DNA of 64,000 nucleotides from Acanthamoeba lenticulata (taxonomy: Eukaryota; Discosea; Longamoebia; Acanthamoebidae), in assembly GCA_002179805.1 (NCBI GenBank), contig NAVB01000174.1, forward strand, positions 1-64,000, in the 5' to 3' direction. This document shows, piece by piece, positions 12,549-22,342 of this stretch. The position numbers were made by a program, and so were the translations under genes. Under the pieces are notes generated by a model. It searched no databases, was not told where the DNA came from, and was given only the letters and a program-made list of their open reading frames with translations. The first letter of the stretch is position 1. Every line of letters begins with the position of its first letter.

Positions 12549-12932
12549 GAGGGTCGACGACGCGCCTCTTCCTCCCCGCCGGCTGCTCGCGAGATGATCG
12601 ACGGGGATCCCCTTTCTTCTTCTTCTTCTTCTTCCTTCTCTCTCTATCCTCTCTCCTCTTGCCTCCCCCTCGTGTTAATTTATTGTTATTCTCTCGCTCG
12701 TAATGGATGTCCTTCGTCATGGATCATCTTCATCATCAACAATAAGTGCTTGGCCAATGTCCCCCTCGTGGCCGTTGCTTTCATGATGTACAAAATCACA
12801 AATTGCCCATCGCATGCCAGGTCCTTCCAACCACCTTGCCCAACAACAACAACAACAACCAGTAGTAGCCATGCCATCATCTTCATAAACAAACACAACC
12901 CTGTTGGGGGGATACTCGACGGTCTCACCAAT

Positions 12933-14605
12933 TCAAGAAAGGGAGAGGGCGCGGAGGAGGAGGGCGGTGCCGATGGCGCCGCCAAACATGGCGGGCACGG
13001 CCACGAAGGAGGCCGTGGCGAGCTGCGCCATCCCGCTGATGCCGTGCCCGCTCGTGCAGCCGCCGGCCAGCCGCGCTCCGCCCACCAGCAGGAACCTGCT
13101 CATGGCCACCGGTGAGAAGAGGAAGAGGAAGGAGCCTGGCCTGGTCAGCAGTCAAGAGAAAGCTAGAGACGCACCCGGCGAGGAACGCGACGTGGGCGGG
13201 CAGGCCGGGGACGGTGCCCCACGAGCCCGAGAGCGTCGACGAGAGGAAGGCGCCCGCGAGCGCGCCCGCCAGGTAGGCCGGCTGCCACAGGGCGAGCCCC
13301 GTACGGAGCGACCGCATGTGGGGTGAGGCCTCCACGGCCTGCGGCCGCACGCCGTAGAGCAGGTTGATTGCCACCGTCGCAAACGACGACGCCGAGCCTG
13401 CGCACGACGACGTCAGCCCGTCGGTCAACGCACCACACAGAGCCGCCGTGCGCAGCGAGCGTACCGAGCGTGACCGTGAGCAGCAGGAGCGCGGGCAGCT
13501 GGAGGAGGCCCACGCAGATGCCCGCCACCTGCGGCGGCCAGGCCTTCATGGTCAGCAGCCCCGCCAGCGTCGAGAAGAGGCCGCCTCGTCCCAGGAAGTC
13601 GAGGCTGCTGCTGCTGCTGCCGTCGCTGCTCGGCGTGACGTCGAGATGCCACGGGTGGACGTACTCGAGGCCACCCACGATGGCCGCCAGGCCCACCGCC
13701 AGCGGGAGGGCCACGCGCGCGTAGGTCGTGCCGGCCGCCCGGTCCACCGTGCGGTGCTCAGGCGCCGGGCGCCCGAGGGCCATGAGGCCGTGGAACCGCG
13801 ACTCGTTGTACGAGTAGAGCCCGGCCGCCACCAGCCTGTTTTTGGTGCACATGGAAAACGTGGTGATTGGTTGGTCCTGGTTGCAGTGTAGCGACACCTA
13901 AAGCTGCAGCGTACCCGCCGAGAACGATGAAGAGGCCTTGGCTCACGCCCGCGCCGAGTTGGACGATCGTCTGGAACCAACGTTGGTGAGGAATGTCAGG
14001 TATGATACGACTGCGAGGACGAGGCACGGGCTCGTACGGTGCCAGGGCAGGCGCCGCCGATGGACATGCCCACGCCGAGGAGGCCCGCGCCCAGCGCCAC
14101 CGCCGGGAGTCCGCGCGGGGCCGCGAAGAAATGGGCCCGGCTGTGCTCCACGTAGGGCGCTGTCCGCCGGAAGGCGGTCCTGCACGGGGGGAGAGGATCG
14201 AATCGTGGGATGAGGCCATCGCGACGGGAGGGAGACTAGATAGAGAGAGAGAGAGAGAGAGCGTACAGAGTGCTCATCACGACCATCGAGGTGGACACGG
14301 CCGACAGAAACATCTTCATCATCTGTGCGCCAATGGTGGTTGGTGAGTCATGAACAACACTTGCGCTTGACAAAGAAGAGAGAACATGGACGGGCAGGCT
14401 CGAACAAGAAAAAGAGGAAGAGGAAGAGGAGGTAGAGGAGAACCTGAAAGCGGGTGAAGAGCATCTGGTCGATGATAACGGAGGGCTCGAACACGCGGCC
14501 CTTCTCCAGCGCAAACCCGAACCCGATGCCCATGGCCACGGACACGGGCACAATGAAGCGGTAGCTGGAGGGCGGTTTTACATACGTCGGTTGACTTTTT
14601 TGCAT
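12933..14605 (-). CDS. YedE/YeeE-type sulfur-compound transporter
   Basis: Seven exons from ATG 14605 to TGA 12933 join with consistent phases. The product is a polytopic membrane protein with two YeeE/YedE-type halves. The first half contains MGIGFGFALEKGRVFEP and then VGMSIGGACPGT. The second contains ARLAGGCTSGHGISG, with the conserved cysteines of the GGxCPGT and GGCTSGHG motifs that line the pore of bacterial YeeE (thiosulfate uptake). The two halves are separated by a variable serine-rich linker near 13600. The family is chiefly prokaryotic and occurs sporadically in fungi and protists. Its many spliceosomal introns show it is resident here and not contamination. The last intron (13174-13096) joins FLAG to FLLVGGARLAGG. 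Substrate is inferred from the family. Confidence 0.88.
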
Positions 14606-14805
14606 CTTCTTGTCGCGTGTGTCTGTGGTCAGGAGGAGTGCTCAAGAGCGCTTTGCGTGCTTCCGTCAAGACCTTGGCAAGGAGGCGAATGGCCCGTTTT
14701 AAAATTCCGGACACTTTTATCCCCATTTGGATCCAGGAAAACGTCAATCAATTTGTTTTACCTTTTTTTTTTTTTAATTTTTCCTCTTGTGAACTGTACC
14801 CGCTC

Positions 14806-15714
14806 ATGGCAATGGAAGGGCTGCCTGACGAGCTGGTGGGCCACATCCTCTCCTTCTGCCGTCCTTCTGCCTCTGCGCTCTGTTCCTATGCCTCCCTTTC
14901 CAAACGGTGCTCGTAACCGCCATTTTCGTTCCGCTACACTTCGTACCCACTTTCGGGGGTGGGGGAGCAGGTTCCACCGTGTGGTCATGGCGGCCGAGTC
15001 CAGAGGCGGCACGGCCTCGTCCCTGTGGTTGGACGTGGCGCACAACGTGTTGTGGCCGGATCCCTGCCCGACGGCCATCCGCAACAGCGAGCGGTCTGGC
15101 GGGCCGGCCCTGTGGCGGCGGCTCCAGTGCTATCCGCGCCTCGTCGCCCAGCTGCACGACGACGATGGCGCTCATCGCCAGGGCTCCGAGACCGCTTCTT
15201 CCTCCTGCCCTGACCTCGCCTACGTACGGACACCTGTCCCTTCCCCAAAAGCTCGTGCAACACCACGGTGAAGCCACCGACGTGGGCGCTCCGTACAGGC
15301 GCGGTGCGAGGAGGTGTCCCTGTGCGCCACCAAAGCTCGTTTCCGCAAGTCCCTGCTTGACGATCCCGCGTTTGCTCAAGTACGGCATCAGGCCGGGGCT
15401 GACACCTTGGGTAGCGGCTCGTCTCAGTTTTTATTTTATTGTTTTTGTTTTTAATATTTGTTTTTTATAGTTTTTTTCTTTGTATTATTTTCAGGATTTG
15501 ATTCCAAGTTTTGTTGTTGACTTGTTTCTCGGCGTTGACAGGGGCCAAGTGGCGGCTTGGCGAGCACGGGCTGAGGGCGCGCCAGCTGCTGCGCGACTGG
15601 GTCAACAGCTACACGCTGGTCGACACCTTTGCCGTGTGCCACGACATCCACGCGCGGCCGCAAGTGCTTGTGCACGACATCGATCTGTCCGACGAGGCCT
15701 CGCTCCTCGCCGCA

Positions 15715-15746
<32 letters not shown>

Positions 15747-17546
15747 ACCCGGCGCGGTCAACACGGCCGAGCGCGCACGGCTTCTTCATGCGATCGACTT
15801 TGATCATGCCGTCCGCCACCTTCTCTAAGCCAGTGACCGCGTTTGACAACTCGTGCTCACACCGGTGGCTGGGCTCACACTGGTGGCGTTGCAGATCACG
15901 GCGATGGCGCCGCATCACGAGAGCGGCCGCGTGTTTGGTGCCTGGGACCGCAACGTCTGCGTCATCGACCCACGCGAGGGCCGCATCCTGGGTAAGGTGA
16001 CGCCTTCATGACGATGATGATGATGATGATGACGAGCGATGTAAGAGGCTGACCTGTTTCTCTTCCTGACTCTTGCGCGCTGGTCAGCCGATGGGATGTT
16101 GCCCGAGCTGCGCGACCGGACCGACGTGGGGGAGATGGGCATCAGCGGCCACCTGCTGGCCTTCAAGTCCCGCTTCGGCGGCGTCAGTACGAACCTCCCG
16201 CCCCCGAGCACGCCTGATGGATGGTCGCTCGGTTCATGAAGATGATTATGATGACGATGATGATTGGCAGAGGAAGCGGCCGAGGTGTGGGACATTGGGC
16301 AGGCAGGCTCGTGTGGGCCGACCTTCCGGTGCGGAGAGGCGCCCACCATCTACAAGCTCCACCTCCACGACGTACCGCTCCCCTGCTCCCCCCCCCCCAA
16401 TTCTCTTTCTCTCTCTTTTTTCTTTCTTTCTTTCTTTCTTTCTTTCTCTCGCCACCACACGCCACTCGGTTGTGTCCGTCACGAGAGAGAACGTGGACTC
16501 ACGAACCGACTCGGCTCACGATGTGCCCGCGTGGGGGGGGGTCGCATGTGCAGCGGCGCGAGCTGTGGAGCGTCAGCGATGCGGGCGACAACACGTGCCG
16601 GACGACCATGCACGACCTGCGCAGCCCCGAGCCGGCCTGCTCGGTTCGTTGCTGTGTGTCCCAGAGTGCACGAGAGGCCTCCACAGAGGCACCTGACCTC
16701 GACCGGGCCTTGGGGGGGGGGAAGGAGCGCAGGTGGACTCGGGGCTCAGCGAGGCGCTGTTCGTCAACGACCGGTTCGTGGTGCTGGGCGTCGACGGTGA
16801 CGACGACTACATCGTGCAGGCGTTTGACCGCCGCAACCTCCAGACCCCCGTCCGTACGTCGCACGACCCCGTTCGTCCCTTTGGCACTTGATCCGCTCCC
16901 TTCTGGCGCGCTGAATGTTTGGGCGCCCTCAAGTGTCGCACAGGCGCCACTCGTACGTGCTGACCGACGTGGCGATGACGAGCGACTGCGCCAGCGTGGT
17001 CTCGTGCGCGTGGGACGGCGCTCTCATCGTGGCCGGTACGCCCCCCCCCCCACCCCACCCATGCATGCCGCGTCCGGCTCCCATGGGAGCTCCCCCAAGG
17101 GACTGCTTGCCTCACACGCGCGAGAAGACGTGGCGACGGGCGAGCTGCGGCAGTCGAATCTCTTCGCCAAGCTGGGACGGCTGCAGCTGGTGACCGACCG
17201 CGTCGTGGCGGTGGCCGACGTCATGAGCGTGGTCTCCTTCGTCGATCTCGACACCTTCCACTTCACCCGCGGCTACGAGGTCTACCTTTTCCCTCCCCCG
17301 CCCACGGCTTGTCGAGGGCTTCTGGGTGGGGACGACGACCAAACCAACATCTCATCATTGCTGCTGCTGTTGTTGTTGGGGTACATGCAGGTGACGCCGA
17401 TGGGGTGTGGCAACAACTGCACGTTCGTGATCAACGAGACCAAGCTGGCGGCGGGCATGGCCAACGGCACTGTGGGCTGCTTTGCCGTGTTTGACCTGGC
17501 CGCCAACACCACAACAACCACCTCCTCGGCTCTTGCCGACGAGTGA
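14806..17546 (+). CDS. F-box and beta-propeller (WD-like) protein
   Basis: The first exon starts at ATG 14806 with LPDELVGHILSFCRPS, a standard F-box. It splices at about 14911 to FHRVV. Later exons carry propeller-like strands: VFGAWDRNVCVIDPREG, EVWDIGQAG, VDGDDDYIVQAFDRRN, SVVSCAWDGALIVA and TKLAAGMANGTVGCFAVFDL, ending at TGA 17544-17546. About nine or ten exons are separated by short introns, one with a TTTC microsatellite. A nine-glutamine run encoded by CAG repeats lies near 15721-15747. The family role would be a substrate-recruiting subunit of an SCF ubiquitin ligase, with the propeller binding the target; the substrate is unknown. Exact exon borders between 15200 and 16500 are approximate. 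A decayed partial copy lies about 0.5 kb downstream. Confidence 0.7.
15721..15747 (+). repeat. CAG microsatellite encoding polyglutamine
   Basis: Eight CAG codons followed by CAA, read in frame as glutamine inside an exon of the F-box/propeller gene (frame ...EASLLAAQE-Q run-PGAVN). Confidence 0.9.
16417..16449 (+). repeat. intronic TTTC/CT microsatellite
   Basis: A run of TTTC units preceded by CT-rich sequence, inside an intron of the F-box/propeller gene and upstream of its acceptor. It is probably the expanded polypyrimidine tract of that intron. Confidence 0.8.
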
Positions 17547-17650
17547 ACACAAACGTGTCTTCTACACAAGTCGCTCTACAAAAATAAAAAGATCTATATT
17601 CCGAGATGAATTGATTGATATTTTATTCCCTGTACACGAAAGCGACAACC

Positions 17651-17942
17651 TTACGGGAGGTCGGTGAGGCTCTTCTTGGGCGGCGGTCCTGCACCAAAGA
17701 GGAATAAGAAAAAAAAAAAAAATGGAGGGAAGAAAGAGCGAAGAGGAGAGGACTGTGGTGAGTGGTGGCGCACCCTTCTTCTTGGTCCCCACCACGACGG
17801 CGCTCTTTTGAAACTTGCCCTCGTTGGACATGCCGCCAGAGTTGCCGCTGGTAGCCCACGACACCTTGGTGACCTCCTCCACGTTGGGGTCCTTGGGCCG
17901 CGCCAGCTCCTCGAACTTGGACTTGAGAGACGATGCAGACAT
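17651..17942 (-). CDS. small unknown protein, 68 residues
   Basis: Two exons (17942-17774 and 17688-17651) join in phase across an 84-nt intron whose 3' part is an almost pure T tract on the coding strand. The predicted protein is hydrophilic. It begins MSASSLKSKFEELARP, has a Gly/Ser-rich middle, and ends in a lysine/proline-rich tail (TKKK-GPPPKKSLTDLP). No membrane segment or catalytic motif is visible. I do not recognise it. The intact splice and normal start and stop argue that it is real. It lies tail-to-tail with the F-box/propeller gene about 100 bp away. Confidence 0.5.
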
Positions 17943-18050
17943 CTGGTTCTTTTACGAAATGGCTGATTGTGTTGTTCCACGCCTTGTCCCTTCGCCAACA
18001 TTAATTAACAGATTTTCTGACGTCACTTGAATTGGGCGGAGTGATATGAA

Positions 18051-18595
18051 GAATTTTTATTTTGGCGCGCCCTGTGGCTGCCCGTGGACAGCGACAGCGG
18101 AGTCGGACTTGCTCCTGTCTGGCATGTCGACGGCCTACACAACCGGGACGGTGGACAGTGCGGCTGGTCGACGCTGTCGAGATTGACGGGCAGGTGGTCT
18201 CTGTGGACGGGGCTGGAGGCAGCCGGCCTGCCGTGGAGTACGGCGCCACGTCCCAGCTCGTCCTCTCTTCGGCCGCTTCAACAAGAGGCTCGTCTACGAT
18301 CTGGGTAAGCCTCCAATCGCGTGCAGGCTTGTGTGGCTTCCGCCGAAGAGCTGACAAAGTGGGCTCAGAATTTCGGAGTGCTGGTGGGGGGGGGACGAGA
18401 AGGCCGGGACAAGCAGCAACAACTAGGCCTCATCATCGGCGTGTCTGTGGCGGTGCCGCTGGCAGGTGGTCGTCGGCGACGGTCGGGCTGTCCTACAACC
18501 GGCGAACAAACAGCTGTCATCAATTTTGGCGAGATGACGGTCGGCTCCCTTTCCGGTCGGACCTTGATCACGCAGCCTTGCAACAAAATAAAAAT
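18051..18595 (+). pseudogene. decayed beta-propeller fragment related to the upstream F-box gene
   Basis: Propeller-like peptide segments appear on the plus strand in different frames within about 250 bp without splice sites to explain the changes. Segments are ESDLLLSGM, then VRLVDAVEIDGQVVSVDG, EYGATSQLVLSSA, and then FGRFNKRLVYDLG. The last two resemble the upstream gene's EMGISGHLLAFKSRFGG...EVWDIG segment in spacing. A further short segment (VVVGDGRAVL) follows a plausible acceptor at about 18467. No start codon or uninterrupted frame was found. The simplest reading is a partial tandem duplicate of the 14.8-17.5 kb gene that has degenerated, but an unusual exon structure cannot be excluded. 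Confidence 0.4.
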
Positions 18596-18662
18596 GCGCA
18601 AAAAGAGAAGAGATATTTATATTTTATTTTGTGTTTTCGCGTCAATGTGTAAGAGAACAACC

Positions 18663-19241
18663 TTAGTTGAGGATGGAGCTGATATGCATGACGTTGGATC
18701 GGGAGAGCTTCTGTTCCGCGGCGTACCTGAGGCCACACCGATTGCACAGCCAGGACTTGGGCCCTCTTCGCCAGGCGGGAGACTTCGTGGCGTGGCAGTG
18801 CTCACAGACGTGGTTGTTCTTGTTGTTGTACGCCGAGCGGGTGGGCTGTGGCGTAGTCTGGGTCAGTGAAAAGTCTCGTGACAAGCGCTTCTGAACAGGA
18901 GGATTCGTACTCGACTAAGCTGGTCAGCTGCTACCGAAGCTGGTCGGGGTAGCTTAGTGGACGTAGTTTGAAGATGTCGGGCCAGAAGAACTATCTCTTC
19001 ACCCACCTGGAGCACTTCGGCTTTCTCGGTCTGCGTCAAGGCCGACCTCTCCAGCGCGTGTTGAACATACGTGGCGTAGCACAGAAGCTGTAGTGTACGC
19101 ATGTGAGCGACGCTGTTGGTCATCTAGAAGTGGAAGCTTCCGTACCTCAGCATAGCTCTGCAAATGTTGAACAGATGATGAAGCAGTCTCAACTGCAACG
19201 AGGGGCTTTGGTTGGATGTGGATGTAGCCAGAGGCATTCAT
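18663..19241 (-). CDS. minimal GATA-type zinc-finger protein
   Basis: The C-terminal part contains a class-IV-like GATA finger, CEHC...SPAWRRGP...LCNRCGLRY, with the CxxC-x17/18-CNxC cysteine pattern. The start ATG is at 19239-19241. The best phase-consistent model uses an intron of about 58 nt after SYAE and one of about 136 nt between AEVLQ and KRLSRDF, giving roughly 134 residues. The stretch before the finger is short and helix-prone, and there is little room for a separate activation domain. GATA fingers bind WGATAR sites in DNA. The intron choices are inferred; the finger itself is certain. Confidence 0.8.
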
Positions 19242-19668
19242 GGTGTGTGGCTGTGGTTCTGGTGGGCTGTGTATATGGCTAAGTGAGGTGGAGCAAAAGA
19301 AACTCAGAACGAGAATGCCAGCCCAGCTTTATGGAGCTGCAGCAGCTGATTGACAAAAGACTCTCATTCCTTTGTTGTTATGGCAATGGCTCATGAGATG
19401 CGTGTGTTCCCACGCTACTCCCCTTTCGGAAAGACAGATATTTCAACACATCCCAGTTACGGCCTCAAAACCTGAGGTGACAAACTCCCTAAACTGCACT
19501 GTTGCGGCATCTCTGGAGGAGGTTCCCAGCAAACAAGTTGTGCATTGTTGTGGTCAATCAGTCCCGGCGCACCACGTCGCTCGACAAATCCACACCCAAA
19601 CACAGCGCCACCCACAAGAATAAAAACAGCAGCAGCCAACAGGAGCCACGGGCAACCGCAACGTCTGC
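19242..19668. other. spacer between the GATA and ENT genes
   Basis: About 430 bp holding the 5' flank of the GATA gene and the 3' end of the ENT gene, both on the minus strand. A short minus-strand ORF with a hydrophobic run overlaps the ENT stop and has no other support. Confidence 0.4.
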
Positions 19669-21118
19669 TCACTCGAGTGCACCGGCCGCCTCGTCCGCGC
19701 CAGCGCCAGCGGCGAGGGCGTCGCCGGTCTCCTCCTCCGCGCCCAAGCCGCCCGGGCCCTCCTCGTCCTCTGGCTCTTCTTCGTCTTCCATCTCGGCCTG
19801 CAGCGCGGCCAGCTCTGCCCTCAGCTGCTCCTGCTTGGCCCTCAGTTGTTCCTGTTTGGTTTTTGCAACAATGGCATCAGGCCACCGACCATTATCTTAC
19901 GAAGGCCTTGAAAGAGACGACGCACCTCAACCTCCTTGATGTTGGCCTCCTCATCGTCCAGCTCCTCCTCGACCTCCATCTCGCCCCTGTTGCTCTCGAC
20001 GCCCGTGTCCTCGGCGCCCACCATCATGTCCGCGGGCGCGGGCACCTCCTCCGAGGCCTCGACCTTGGCGACCTCGGTCTTGGCCTGCTTGGCCCCGGGG
20101 CGCTTCTTGGCCGCCGGCCCCGCCGCAGCAGCGCCGCCCTTTTTCACGGCGGCCGCCGGCGTCGACGCCTTCCGCTTGCGATTGGCCTGCGTTGTGCGCC
20201 GCGGCGGCGGTGGTGAGTGCGCATGCCAAGCATTCTGGCGGGAAATGGCCCCCACGCACCGTGGCGGCCGGCGTGGCCGGCTTGGCGGCGGCAGCGGCGG
20301 CGACGGCAGCGGGCTTGACCGGCGTGGCGGTGGCCGACTTGGCCTTGCCGACGGCGCCGGCCTTGGCCTTGCCCTCCTTGGCTGCTGGCGGGATCTTGCT
20401 CAGGTTGGGCGCCTGGGCCGAGGTGGGCGCCACCACGGCGTCGAGGTAGGGCAGGTTCTTCTCCTTGTTGTCGCCCCACGCGCCCTTCCCGCTCTTCTTG
20501 CGCGCGCCAGCTCTGTGCAGAAACGAGATCACCCACCACGGGATTCGAACCGGGTGAGTCCTGAGGCCCAGAGCGCCAGCAGAGCAAAGGAATGGCAAGA
20601 ATGCACCGAGCCTTGGCGCTCTCGTCGAGCGTGGCGTCGAGCTCGGACTCGCCCATGTGCAGACTGATGATGACGATGATGGAAGTGGTGGTGAGGACGA
20701 GACGAAAGATGAAGAAGAGGCACATGAACGGACGTACCTGCTGGAGAGCTTGGCAAGCTCGCAGAGGGTTTCGTCGTCAGTCACTCGCTTGAGCTCCATT
20801 TTGTGGCGCTCCTCGGGGACCCGAAGGACCTGCCGCAGGTCTTGGAGCAGCTGCGCCTTCTTCCACGTGAGCTCTCCCTGCGCGCGAAACGCGCTCACGA
20901 CGGCGCAATAGGCCTCCACCTCTGTCGTTGTTCAATAGCCGCGGCCCAATTGCAAGATGTGAGCCGACCATCTTGGATATGAAGGCCAGAAGGATGTAGA
21001 AATGCAAGGGGGGTGGGTATTTTTCACTTCACGCACCTAGTCTTCGCAGTTGCTGCTCCAATTTCGCTCGCCGTGCCCCGGAAGCGGCATTGTCTGAGCC
21101 GTAATCTGAAATGGACAT
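19669..21118 (-). CDS. ENT-domain (EMSY N-terminus-like) nuclear protein
   Basis: Exon 1 (MSISDYGSDNAASG... from 21118) splices in phase to an exon encoding a clear ENT domain: EVEAYCAVVSAFRAQGELTW, then LLQDLRQVLRVPEERHKME and DDETLCELAKL. ENT domains dimerise and occur in EMSY and in plant chromatin proteins. Later exons give KARAGARKKSGKGAWGD, a long Ala/Lys/Pro-rich linker with likely nuclear-localisation signals (NRKRKAS and AKKRPGAK), and a glutamate-rich part. The last exon has a short coiled-coil-like repeat (EQLRAKQEQLRAELAALQAE) ending in an acidic tail. Seven exons have compatible phases, with TGA at 19669-19671. The likely role is chromatin or transcription regulation, by family. 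Confidence 0.82.
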
Positions 21119-22342
21119 AAATTAGGGGGTTTAGCACATCACCCGCACCAGCGAAACGGATTTTCCGTCTAATCGTTATTGAAGTAACGTTTAAAGGACG
21201 TGAGAGTGCCCCCCACTTGAAAATGGGACACTTCCTGTACCTTTGTCATCCATCCTCTCGCACGACCGTTGTAGGAGAAAGAAAAAAGGAAACAAATGGA
21301 TGAAACTAAAAAGAAAAAAAGACCGGCTTGCCCCAACATTCTCGAGGAGTGGTCCTGGCTGGGTGATCCGTCAAACTCTTGAGTAGCCCGTCCTCACAGG
21401 GCTATAGCGGTTGCGAAGAGGTCTAAGGTTGGACCCTGTTGGCCGCATACTACAAGAGCTGTAGTCAAGAGTGAGTTGCCTGTTCACGGCACCCGTTACA
21501 CTGTATCCGCTAACCTGCAGCCCTGTAAAGTCGTCTTCACTTATCCCACGACTCACCAAGAGCGGACAGGGCTGGTGACAAAGAATTCATCCCACGTCCG
21601 AGGCCTTAGACTATACGGTGCTCGATGTACTATGTGATGGTCGCCGCTTAGTGGCGGCCGTGGATAAAGCACGATTGGTGGCATTGAAGTGGCTATTTTT
21701 CTTCGCCTTTCACCAGCACAGCAAGAGAAGCACCTTGGTGGACAGCTCACCAGTTGTTTGTAGCCCCACAGGGCTGCCCACAGGGAACCTTGCTGAACAC
21801 CTCCAATGCACCAAGCTCCATGAGACCACTTGCACCATTGAGAAGCAGATAGCATCAAAGCACTTCTCGTTCGCCATCGCGCCGAGAAGGGGGCCTACCG
21901 CCAATTTCTCTACTTGCACAACACGTCCAGACCGCCTTTCTTTCGTGTGAACACACCAAGACAGCTGCGTTCGTAGAGACTGTGGTGGGATTTAGCCGGT
22001 GGGCAAGAAGAAGGTCCGCGTAGCGGCCACGTTCTTGCAGGGGGGTGCCGAAAAGGAAAAAGTGTGCGAGCTCCGAGAGCATTTTTTTGATTTTCTTGTC
22101 GCTTTTTCAACTCCGGCCGGATACCGCTGTCTAGGAACACCGCGTGTCCCTCCGCCCAACAGCGAAGCCCAGGGAACATGTTTGGAATGTGGCGACAGGC
22201 TGTGTTCTCAGTCGCCGTGACTTGCAGGCCACTGTCTTCCTTCTTCCCACGACTGGTACCACAGCATCTTCCCTCTTCCCTTCTCAAGGACCTTGCGCCA
22301 CGGGTCCGACCCCGACTCCATCGCGTGGACCAAGAGACCCCC
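21119..22342. other. long intergenic region, no gene recognised
   Basis: About 1.2 kb between the divergent ENT and polyserine genes. Base composition is less GC-biased than the flanking exons, and short ORFs occur on both strands with no family resemblance and no consistent splice joins. It presumably includes both promoters and 5' leaders. The segment 21360-21960 could be a decayed gene, but I cannot support one. Confidence 0.4.

Noticed and set aside
19457..19672. Minus-strand ORF with a hydrophobic run (WLLLAAAVFILVGG)
   Set aside because: It overlaps the ENT-gene stop, has no splice partner or homologue, and its composition is plausible by chance.
20527..20575. tRNA T-arm-like GGTTCGAATCC on the minus strand in an ENT-gene intron
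   Set aside because: The T stem has two mismatches and no acceptor, D or anticodon arms pair up, so it is not a tRNA.
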